NCBI GenBank assembly: GCA_913774925.1
Contig: CAJYKB010000074.1
Location: forward strand, 1-64,000
Reading direction: 5' to 3'
Origin: an uncultured Sphingomonas sp.
GTDB taxonomy: Bacteria; Pseudomonadota; Alphaproteobacteria; Sphingomonadales; Sphingomonadaceae
Length of the DNA stretch: 64,000 nt
Shown here piece after piece: positions 19,943-28,667 of this stretch. A program made the position numbers and the translations under genes. The notes beneath the pieces are model-generated. The model saw only the letters and a list, made by a program, of their open reading frames with translations, was not told the origin of the DNA and did no database searches. Position 1 is the first letter of the stretch; each line of letters starts with the position of its first letter.

Positions 19943-20063
19943 TGTCCCAATAGGATCTAGACCATGATCGGATAATTGTCCGAAATCGAAAGTCAACCCT
20001 ATTGGGACGCTGAGGTTGTCCCACCTGAACGTTCTGCTCGGGTATACCCGACTGGGACACCCA
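19943..20063. promoter_or_regulatory. res-like recombination/operator site for the serine recombinase
   Basis: Perfect 11-bp IR GTCCCAATAGG (19944-19954)/CCTATTGGGAC (19999-20009); palindrome CGGGTATACCCG (20039-20050); further TGTCCCA/TGGGACA halves at 20018 and 20053. Confidence 0.65.
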
Positions 20064-20099
20064 CTGGACAAGCTTGATGGAAGCGGTCCATCTCAGACC

Positions 20100-20591
20100 A
20101 TGCTTGAAGCGCCCATGGGCCCGTTTTCGGACCACGCAAACCTCGACGCCCTCGCCCACCGTTTCTTTCGGCAGTTCTCGCGCACCGAATATGCCCTCAA
20201 GGCTGTCGGTCTCATGACGCGGCCGACGGGGCGGGCCGAGGCTGACTGGAAAGCGTTTGGAGATGAGATAGATCAGGCATTTCTTGCTCTACGCGCCGAG
20301 CGGGACGATTTGAGAACGGCCTGCGATTACATGCTCAATAGGCCACCAAAGAAGCAAGTCGCACGGGACGGGCGGCTCGAGTGGAGCGATAGCAGTCCGC
20401 AAGCCACGACCGAAACCGCCCTGCTATTGCAATACGTGTGTCGTGTCCGAAACAACCTCTTCCATGGCGGCAAGTTCAACGGCCGTTGGTTCGATCCCGA
20501 GCGTAGCGAAGAGCTGATCAGTCACGCCCTCACCATACTCGGTTTCAGCATCCAACAATCGCCAAAGGTTTTGGAAGCCTTTACCCACTGA
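20100..20591 (+). CDS. HEPN-motif protein (uncharacterised)
   Basis: HRFFRQFSRTEYALKAVG...LLLQYVCRVRNNLFHGGKFNGRWFDPERSEELISHALTIL; Rx4H motif RNNLFH. An upstream TTG (20016) is an alternative start. Confidence 0.65.
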   Translation: MLEAPMGPFSDHANLDALAHRFFRQFSRTEYALKAVGLMTRPTGRAEADWKAFGDEIDQAFLALRAERDDLRTACDYMLNRPPKKQVARDGRLEWSDSSPQATTETALLLQYVCRVRNNLFHGGKFNGRWFDPERSEELISHALTILGFSIQQSPKVLEAFTH

Positions 20592-20742
20592 GGATGGGTA
20601 CGGGGGGCGGTGGCGACGGTCCATCTTCGCTATGGCGCTTCGGATTTTTGAGCCAGAACCATTCGACTACGAGCCCCGGTGACGCGCGTACGTCACCTGA
20701 GCGCTCACACTACTAAAAAGGGGAAATTGGCTCGCCCGGCGA

Positions 20743-23291
20743 TCACGCGAACATGTAGGTCGCCCCTCGCACGGTCTGGAGGTCGAGTTCCCCGACAGGG
20801 GGCAACGGCGGCAGGGCGCCAATCAGCTTGGTGTGCGGTTCCAACTGCTCCACCAACTCGGCCCTGAACCGCGCCAGCGGGTCGGCTTCGTACATAGCGA
20901 CGAACGTATCACGCAGGATTGCCGCGAGGCGGTCTGTGTCGGCAGCATGGGTGCCGAAGCTGTCGTGGATTACCGCGAGGTCGCAGATTCCTGCATCGTG
21001 CGCCGCCACGACCGTGAGCATGAGATGTGCGGCGTCGAGCGAATGAACGAAGTTGGGAGCGATCCCCGCCTGCGCCTGCCGACCGTCCGTTGTCGGAACG
21101 CGCTTCTCATCGATCCATTCGGCGAGTGTTCGGGCTCCCGCTTCCTCCGCGATCTGGAGTTGCAGCCGCTTGCCGCGAAACGTCGTCTCGATGCGCCCTG
21201 CCTTCGTGTTCGCATAGCGTTGCAGGACAGGCAGGCCAGCCGGTGTCGTCCACCACAGCGGTAGGTCGAGCGCGCTGATAGCCTTGGCTGCCGCTTTGAG
21301 CCACTCCATCGCGGCGCGAGCTGCGGGCACTGTATCACCGATCAGGCAATAGAGCCGCGTCGCGAGCCATGTCGCCGATTCGAAGTTGTCCGCGCCTCCG
21401 AGATGGGGTGGCTGGCCGTTGATGGCTGCGGCTTCGTCGAGGCGGGCCAGCTCGGCTCTGATCTGATCGCCCATGCCGCGCGCTGTGGCGGAATAGACGT
21501 AGGTCATGCAGGGCCGCTTCACGACCCCGCGCGTGATCTTGCCGTCTTTCCAAGGAGCCGCGCCGGGGTCTTGCGAGGCATCGACCATCGCCTGCGCTTT
21601 CGCCGCGACGAGTGCGTAGATGTCGCCTGGGCTGTCGCTGGGTGTCAGGTTTACGTGCGGAGCCGCCTGCGCGTCTCGAAGCAGCGCTGTGAGATGCTGG
21701 AGGCCGGAGTTCGACCCATCAATGGCTATTGGCAAGTGCGAGACGAATGCTTCGCCGTGCCGGAGATAGCCCGCCCATTCAAAGCATGCGGCGAGCGCCG
21801 CCCACGGCTTGTCTGCGGTCGTCCAGAAGCGGGCGCCGTCCAACGGATCGCTGGCGCTATCGAGGATGTGAGCCCGGTGCTGCTCGACCCAGGCGATACG
21901 CTCCTCGAAGCGGAGCTTGTCGATCCCGAACACATTGGCGACGTGGATCGCAAGCCAGCGCGCACCCGAGGGGCCCAGCGGCTTCCCACGAGCGAACTCG
22001 ATCAGGGAGCGGCCGATGTCGCCTGCTTGCGGGTGGGGGCCACCCTGCGGGATCGGATAAACGCGCCCCCGGAAGTCGAGATCGTGCGGGAAGTAGATGG
22101 CAGAGAAGTCGGCCAGCTTGCGTGCGACCCAGAGCTGTTGCGCCAGGGCCAGACGTTTGCCACGTCCGGCAGCGTTGCGTGCATGAACCTTGGCGGCATC
22201 CCGCTTCCAGCGCTCGACTGCCTCGGGATCGTCCTCCACCAGTGGGCGGGCCGGGATCGGCTCGGGCTCGCGCGGCGGAACGCCGGCCAGGGCGCCACCT
22301 TCGGTCGTGAGGCGTTCCAGGACCTCCAGCAGCGGCCGGTTCACGCGCCAGCCCGTCGTCTGGACTGCGTTCACCGCCCGATAGACGATGGCATATCGAC
22401 GCTGCTGAGTTCGTCGCCATAGGCACGGCTGTGCGAGCCTACTAGCCGCGTCCCGATGGGCGGCGTGAGGTATCCGCCGTCTGTCGGGGTCGTCCACGGG
22501 CAAGGCGGAACCACCATGGGTAGAGGGATCGGGTCCAACAGCTCGCAGCGCTCGTGCTGTGTTTCGAGCCAGTCGTGCATCGCCTCCGTGAGGCACAGCC
22601 TACGTTCGCGGCGGATCTGCTTGCCGACGTTGGTCTGGATCAGCTTCAGCTCGAACAGGCCGGTGGCCTCTATGGCGAGTTCGATCAGCTTGAGCCCGAC
22701 CGTCACCAATTCGTGCTGGGACCAGTTGAGCGCGACGCCCTCGGCGTCCTGGATCGCTTCGATGGCGCGCTGACGCTTCTGGCTAACCATTGCGCGCCCC
22801 GCGAGGCTCCGCTGGAGTCCCTCGGCACCCTCTGGGTTGAGCCGGGCGAACTCCTCGGCTCGCAGATGGTCGAGCACCGCATTTCCGACGGTCTTCGCCG
22901 CGCCCTGCGCGCGAACTTCGCGGGCGCCTGCTTGGATGGCGCAGCGCAGGGTAAGATAGGCCAGGGGCTCCGGCTCTGCTTGCGCCTGGTCGAGGAGGTC
23001 AAAGGCTGCGTGGCGCCGCCCTGCTCGCCCTGACTTCGCATCCACCAGGAAGGCGCGAATTGCGTCCGCTGTTGGCTTGAGCGTCCGTCGCAGCATCGCC
23101 CGCCCCGGTGGTAGCGATGCCTCGTCGCTACTGGGGCCGATGGCGTCGATCCAGGGCGCGTTGCGCTTGTTCCGGTAGCGCGCCTTCCCGAGCGCACGGG
23201 ATTCGGCTTCAAGGTCCTGCTGGACCTCAATGAGATCAACGTCGGTAATGGTAATGGTCCTGATGCTTTGGCCGTCCGTTGGGTCGATCAA
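20743..23291 (-). pseudogene. T7-like single-subunit DNA-directed RNA polymerase, interrupted by one frameshift at about 22390 (pseudogene, recoded, or sequencing error)
   Basis: N-terminal ORF 23291-22371 (TTG start overlapping the hsdR stop) and C-terminal ORF to 20743 together read as one T7-RNAP-type protein: AIDGSNSGLQHLTALLRD, TRGVVKRPCMTYVYS, GIAPNFVHSLDAAHLMLTVV, LAVIHDSFGTHAAD, C-terminal TYMFA. Confidence 0.93.
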
Positions 23292-26200
23292 CCGGCGGCG
23301 GTCTCCTCTTCGACAACGCCCTCGCCCTTCCGCAGTGCTTCGTAGAGCTGCCCAGGGCCGAGCAGGATGTCCTTCAGCCCCGCGCGCACCTTGTCCGAGC
23401 CGAGCGCCTGCTGGCTCATCTTCTGGTGCGCGTCGAGCGCGTCGATGATCGCGTTCAGCAGCTCATTGTCTAGCGTCGGCGAGGCAGCGAACTGCGCCTT
23501 GCTGTTGTTCATCGCCTGCATGGTGAGCTCGTCGGACTCCAGCAGCTTTCCCTTGATCACCTCGTTCACGTAGACGAGCTGATCGCCGTCCGTCAGCTCG
23601 CCATCGAACAGGTCGTTCACGCGCTGGATGATCTCGCGGAGGAGCGCCTTCTGCCTCTCCTGGATCGAACCGGAGCCGGCCTCGCCCACCGGCGGAATCT
23701 TCGGGGCCTCGCCGCCCATCAGCATCGGCTGCTTGTCCATCTTCTTCAGCGCGTGGTGCGTGAGCTGCAGCTGTGAGACGTCCACCGCCACGCGCTCCCG
23801 GCCGAAATCGAGCAGCCGCACGAGGTATTTGAAGAACAGGAAGCGCTTCTCGATGTCCGTGTTGCCGTAGTCGAACATCTGGCTGAGGAAGGTGTAGATC
23901 CGGATGAACGTCTGCGCGTCGGTCTTGAAGAGCGTGAGCGTGCCCATCTCGTCGCTTGCCGCCTGGGCAGCCTTCTCGTCATCAAGCGCGTCGGCGGCCT
24001 CCTTGGCGGCCTTGGCTGCGGCGAAGCGCTTCAGGAGCCGATCCGCGACCGGCCCGAGCGCCCCGGCAAGGTCCCCCTGGGTGGACTTCGGGTCCATCGC
24101 GACGGCCGCCACACGATCCACTTCGAAGCTGTCGTACCAGCCGCCAGAATCGAGCTTCGCGCGCATGTCGTAGACCAGGTTGGGATCGGTGACGCCTTCG
24201 AGCTCTGCCGTCTCATAGTAGGTCCGGAACGCGGCCAGTACCTCCTGGGAGCTGTTCACGAAATCGAGGATATAGGTCGTGTCCTTGCCCGGATGGGCGC
24301 GGTTGAGGCGCGACAGCGTCTGCACTGCCTGGACGCCCGCCAGGCGCCGGTCGACATACATGCCGCACAGCAGCGGCTGGTCGAACCCGGTCTGGAACTT
24401 GTTGGCCACAAGCAGCAGGTGATAGTCGGTCGCCTTGAAGGCGTCGCGGATGTCGCGGCCCTTCAGGTTCGGGTTGAGCTCCTTGCTCGCCTCGCTCAGC
24501 GGCTCCGGCGACGAATCCGGATCGTTCACCTCGCCCGAGAAGGCGACGAGCGTGCCCAGCGGATAGCCCTTGCCCTTGATGTAGCGGTCGATGGCGAGCT
24601 TCCACCGAACCGCTTCCTTGCGGCTCGCCAGCACCACCATGGCCTTGGCCTTGCCGTCGAGCAGCGGCTGCACGTTCTCGCGGAAGTGCTCGACGACGAT
24701 CTGGACCTTCTGCGCGATGTTGTAGGGGTGCAGGCTCACCCACTGCATGATCCCCTTCGTCGCCGCCGACCGCTCGACCTCAGTTTCCTCCAGTTCCTGG
24801 CCGCCATGCGCCAGCCGGAACGCCAGCTTGTAGGGCGTGTAGTTCTTCAGCACGTCGAGGATGAAGCCCTCCTCGATGGCCTGGCGCATCGAATAGACGT
24901 GGAACGGCTCCGGCAGGCCGCCCGGTTGCTTCACGCGCCCGAAGAGCTGGAGCGTCTTCGCCTTCGGGGTTGCCGTGAAGGCAACGTAGGTCACGCCGGT
25001 GTCGCTCGCCCGCGCCGCCATCTGGGCGGCCAGCAGGTCTTCGGTGTCGATCTCGCCGCCGTCCTGGAGCTCCGCAATCTCTTCGGGCGAGAGCACTTCC
25101 TTGAGCTTCGCCGCTGCCTCGCCCGTCTGCGAGCTGTGCGCCTCGTCCGCAATCACCGCGAAGCGTTTGCCGTCGGTCGCCGCGAGCTCCCGCACCGCCT
25201 GGAGGGCATAGGGGAAGGTCTGGATGGTGCAGACGATGATCTTCTTGCCGGCCTTCAGCGCGTCGGCCAGCTGCGCGCTCTTGCTGCCGCTCTCGCTCTT
25301 GATCGTCTCGACGACGCCCGTGGTGCGCTGGAAATCGAACAGCGCATCCTGCAGCTGTCCGTCGATCACCCGCCGGTCGGACACGACGATCACCGTCGAG
25401 AACAGCTTCTCGTCATTCGCGTCGTGGAGCTCGGAGAGGAAGTGCGCGGTCCAGGCGATGGAGTTGGTCTTGCCCGATCCCGCCGAGTGCTGGACGAGGT
25501 ACTTGGCGCCGACGCCCTCCTGGAGGATCGCGGCCTGGAGCTTCCGCGTCACGTCAAGCTGGTGATAGCGCGGGAAGATGATCGCGCGAATGGCCTTCTT
25601 TTCGTCGCGCTGGGTGACGAGGTAACGGCCCAGCAGCTCCAGCCAGCTGTCGCGCTGCCACACCTGCTCCCACAGGTACGACGTGGCGTGGCCGAAGGGC
25701 AGCGTGGGGTTGCCCTTGCCGCCATGATCGCCCTGGTTGAACGGCAGGAAGTGCGTGGCCGGCCCCGCCAGCTTGGTCGTCATCATCACTTCGCGGTTCG
25801 AAACGGCGAAGTGCACCAGCGCACCCGATGGGAAGCTCAGCAGCGGCTCGCGTTCGTGCCCTTTCTGCTGCGGCAGCCTGTCGTGCTTGTACTGGTCGAC
25901 CGCATCCTGCACCGATTGGGTGAAGTCGGTCTTCAGCTCCACGGTGGCGACAGGGAGGCCGTTGAGGAACAGCACCAGGTCGATGCAGTTCTCGTTGGCC
26001 AGGCTGTAGCGGACTTGCCGCACCACGCGGAGCCGGTTGGCGCTGTAGCGGGCGACGACGTCCGGGTTCATGCCTATCGCCGGCTTGAATTGGGCGAGCT
26101 GGATCGTGCCGCGCACACCGATGGTGTCGACGCCGTTGCGCAGCACGTCGAGCGTCCCACGGTCGTCCAGCGACTTGCGTACGCGGTCGAGCAGGAGCGC

Positions 26201-26404
26201 CTCCGCCGAGGCGCCATGCAGCTTGGTCAGGCTCTCCCAAGCCTTTGGCTGGGTCTCCTGTATCCAGGCAACCAGATCGGCCGGGAACAGCGCGCGCTTG
26301 CGGTCATAGGCCTGCGCATCGCCTGCCTCGTACAGCCAGCCCTTGGAGGCAAGGATGGTGCAGACCTCGCTTTCGAAGCTGATCTCCTCGTGCAGGCGGC
26401 TCAT
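23288..26404 (-). CDS. hsdR: type I restriction endonuclease subunit R
   Basis: IDLVLFLNGLPVATVELKTDF nuclease motif, QHSAGSGKTNSIAW Walker A, ADEAHSSQTG, VANKFQTGFDQPLL. Confidence 0.97.
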   Translation of the reverse strand: MSRLHEEISFESEVCTILASKGWLYEAGDAQAYDRKRALFPADLVAWIQETQPKAWESLTKLHGASAEALLLDRVRKSLDDRGTLDVLRNGVDTIGVRGTIQLAQFKPAIGMNPDVVARYSANRLRVVRQVRYSLANENCIDLVLFLNGLPVATVELKTDFTQSVQDAVDQYKHDRLPQQKGHEREPLLSFPSGALVHFAVSNREVMMTTKLAGPATHFLPFNQGDHGGKGNPTLPFGHATSYLWEQVWQRDSWLELLGRYLVTQRDEKKAIRAIIFPRYHQLDVTRKLQAAILQEGVGAKYLVQHSAGSGKTNSIAWTAHFLSELHDANDEKLFSTVIVVSDRRVIDGQLQDALFDFQRTTGVVETIKSESGSKSAQLADALKAGKKIIVCTIQTFPYALQAVRELAATDGKRFAVIADEAHSSQTGEAAAKLKEVLSPEEIAELQDGGEIDTEDLLAAQMAARASDTGVTYVAFTATPKAKTLQLFGRVKQPGGLPEPFHVYSMRQAIEEGFILDVLKNYTPYKLAFRLAHGGQELEETEVERSAATKGIMQWVSLHPYNIAQKVQIVVEHFRENVQPLLDGKAKAMVVLASRKEAVRWKLAIDRYIKGKGYPLGTLVAFSGEVNDPDSSPEPLSEASKELNPNLKGRDIRDAFKATDYHLLLVANKFQTGFDQPLLCGMYVDRRLAGVQAVQTLSRLNRAHPGKDTTYILDFVNSSQEVLAAFRTYYETAELEGVTDPNLVYDMRAKLDSGGWYDSFEVDRVAAVAMDPKSTQGDLAGALGPVADRLLKRFAAAKAAKEAADALDDEKAAQAASDEMGTLTLFKTDAQTFIRIYTFLSQMFDYGNTDIEKRFLFFKYLVRLLDFGRERVAVDVSQLQLTHHALKKMDKQPMLMGGEAPKIPPVGEAGSGSIQERQKALLREIIQRVNDLFDGELTDGDQLVYVNEVIKGKLLESDELTMQAMNNSKAQFAASPTLDNELLNAIIDALDAHQKMSQQALGSDKVRAGLKDILLGPGQLYEALRKGEGVVEEETAAG

Positions 26405-27345
26405 GCGCGCTTCCCTAGAAGGTCCTCAAACTCATCTTCGATCTTGGCGGCTTCCCATTCCTTGTAGGTCATCTCGCTCCCTTCGAGCCGCCACGATTGA
26501 GGGCCGCTCGCAGCGCGGCCGAAAACGACCGTTGCGGCGGCACTCGGGCTGCTGAAGGCATAGCTCTCGGTGAATACGCAGTGGCTGCCTTGTGGCGCGA
26601 GTACCCCCGAGCGAATCAGCTCGGAATAGAGGCCGGCGTAGTTGTGATGGGCAAGCCCGGCCCAGTCGCGCCGTGCTGTCGACCCTGCCTGAACGATGAA
26701 CTCGCCGTCGACAAGGACAGCGGTTGCCCGAATGGCGTGCTTCTGGTTTTCCAACACGAAGCGCTGTGACGACGCGTCTGCGGTAGCGACTTCCGCAGTC
26801 GGAGCCGTCTCCGTCTTTGCTTTCGCCGCGGTCGGGCGGGCGCGATGGATGAACATGTCGACCCGAACGGCTGGTAGCACGATGAAGAGGTTCTCCAGGA
26901 ATGCCTCCATCTTCGCCACGTCCGCCTCGCTGAGCGCCGCAAGGGTTGGGTTGGTGCCGTTGTCGAGCGGCACGCGACCGATGGCCCGCGCCTCGGCGAT
27001 CAGCCGGGCCTCCAAGTAGCGGACATGGGCCTTGTTGAGCTTGTTGGCGGCTGCCGTGATCAGGACGGCGCTCGTCCACCATTCCTTGCGAACGTCGTGG
27101 CTGCGGATGCGGGCGGAAATGTCTTCGCCTTCGCCGACATAGGCGCGGGGTTCGCCCTCCTGCTCGCCGATTAGCAGGTAGACGCCGGCATAGCTCGCCT
27201 CCGGCCGTGCCAGCGCTTCCGCGATTTGAGTGCGCGGCGCCATCAGAACGTGGCCGGTCCAGTTGAACAGCTCGGCCGTGAGCATGCCGTCGGGCCGGCC
27301 ATCGATGTAGTGGAGCTCCAGAGAGCGACCGATGGCGCGTGTCAT
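26401..27345 (-). CDS. GIY-YIG nuclease family protein (DUF4357-type C-terminus likely)
   Basis: GVYLLIGEQEGEPRAYVGEGEDISARIRSHDVRKEWWTSAVLI...KAHVRYLEARLIAEA; ATGA overlaps both neighbours. Confidence 0.85.
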   Translation of the reverse strand: MTRAIGRSLELHYIDGRPDGMLTAELFNWTGHVLMAPRTQIAEALARPEASYAGVYLLIGEQEGEPRAYVGEGEDISARIRSHDVRKEWWTSAVLITAAANKLNKAHVRYLEARLIAEARAIGRVPLDNGTNPTLAALSEADVAKMEAFLENLFIVLPAVRVDMFIHRARPTAAKAKTETAPTAEVATADASSQRFVLENQKHAIRATAVLVDGEFIVQAGSTARRDWAGLAHHNYAGLYSELIRSGVLAPQGSHCVFTESYAFSSPSAAATVVFGRAASGPQSWRLEGSEMTYKEWEAAKIEDEFEDLLGKRA

Positions 27346-28667
27346 GCCGCCTCCGCCTTGATGGCCTCAACATCGCGCACGTCGATTTGCCCAGTGACGG
27401 CTGCCGAGATGACGCACGCGCGCCGCTCAAGAAGGAGCGCGACATTTTCATCGATGGCTTCCAAAAGGAGTTGGATGGCGCTGCAGGCTCGCGAAAGGTT
27501 CGGCAGTATTAGCCTCTGCTCATCAACGGGAGGCAGCGCAACCACGAAACTTCCGATTTGCGAAGGACTAATATGTGGCACGCTGACACCCGTCATTTCG
27601 GGCACACAGTGATGATGGAATGCTTCCCCGGCTAGTAGGTGAGGGATATACTCGGGTATGATGGCTGAAGAAGGTCTAAGCGCGGCGACTCGTTGCAATA
27701 GAAGGCAAGGAAGGTCATCATGTGATACCTGCGCTACGCGAAGTCCGTCCCCAATCCACGGGCGATCCATGCCAAGCACAATATCGCCAGCTTGTAGTTC
27801 GTATTCGTCTAGACCGTCATTATCTTCGCGTTGCCAGTATACGACGTCATCCCACCGCATTCGCCCGACTGCGATGTTAACACCCCGCAACAACGGCGTT
27901 TGCTCGGGAGCGGTCTTGAAGCCAGCCGATGGAAATGCGTAACCGGACAGCACATTGATTTCGCGCTTTAGCGGGATCACTCGCCAATGCGCTGGCACCT
28001 CGCCTAGCCACTCCACGCCGGAGTCTTTCATGGACACCGCCGGGTCCAGCCCCTTGGTAACCACGTGGGAGATGACGGCCTGGCGCTTCTCCTTGAGCAG
28101 CTCGATGAGCCGTCGCTGCTCCTCCACCAGCGCATCGATATTGGCCGTCTCGCGGTCGAGGAAGGCGGCGATGGCAGCCTGTTCCGAAACGGGCGGAACC
28201 GCCAGCACAATGTTCCGCATCTCCGAGAAGTTCGTACTCCAGAGATCCGCTACGATCCCCTTGCCAACACGATAGTACTCCTCCTGAAACGACACAGAGC
28301 GGAAGAGATGATGGGCGAAACGTCCGTCGATCTCGGAGCTGGGTTCTAGAACCGTGTTGATCAGAGAAGTGGAGCCGTCCAATTCGGATAGGCCAGATGA
28401 GCCCTTGCGGTCCGAGCGGCTATTGATAACGAAGTCTCCTGCCCTAACCAACTTGCGATTATCACCGTCATCGGTCTTGGCTGCCGTTTCGAGCTGAGGA
28501 AGAATGCCGTTTTTGGTCACAGACAGAGGCGGAAAGTCCTTGTCACTGACCTTAGTCCGACGCTCATCGAAGTAGTGAGCAAGACGTTTCAGGTACCAAT
28601 GTGATGGAACTTGACCCAGCCAAACGAGGCCGCTCTCTTGATAGCTCGGGTACGCCGGAAAGCTCAC
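27342..28667 (-). CDS. hsdS: type I restriction enzyme specificity subunit
   Basis: Two target-recognition halves with repeated conserved regions: [13 protein letters not shown] / [54 protein letters not shown] / [13 protein letters not shown]. Confidence 0.95.
   Translation of the reverse strand: MSFPAYPSYQESGLVWLGQVPSHWYLKRLAHYFDERRTKVSDKDFPPLSVTKNGILPQLETAAKTDDGDNRKLVRAGDFVINSRSDRKGSSGLSELDGSTSLINTVLEPSSEIDGRFAHHLFRSVSFQEEYYRVGKGIVADLWSTNFSEMRNIVLAVPPVSEQAAIAAFLDRETANIDALVEEQRRLIELLKEKRQAVISHVVTKGLDPAVSMKDSGVEWLGEVPAHWRVIPLKREINVLSGYAFPSAGFKTAPEQTPLLRGVNIAVGRMRWDDVVYWQREDNDGLDEYELQAGDIVLGMDRPWIGDGLRVAQVSHDDLPCLLLQRVAALRPSSAIIPEYIPHLLAGEAFHHHCVPEMTGVSVPHISPSQIGSFVVALPPVDEQRLILPNLSRACSAIQLLLEAIDENVALLLERRACVISAAVTGQIDVRDVEAIKAEAA

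Noticed and set aside
20698-20730. cacactactaaaaaggggaaa, and actaaaggaaaaaa at 19347, as possible T3/T7-like promoters for the RNAP
   Set aside because: Only the initiation-side half resembles T3 promoters; upstream recognition halves do not match each other or known consensus, and both point away from sensible targets. Needs genome-wide motif search or 5'-end mapping.
22371-22596. N-terminal part of ORF 20743-22596 (MPHGGDARLARNTARALRAVG...) as the true start of a separate RNAP protein
   Set aside because: It is an out-of-frame reading of the conserved N-terminal RNAP ORF; homology to T7 RNAP in this frame begins only at about 22389.
24293-26467. Long + strand ORF (724 aa) opposite hsdR
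   Set aside because: Antisense shadow ORF from high GC; low-complexity R/H/D/Q-rich translation without family motifs, whereas the minus strand encodes clear HsdR.
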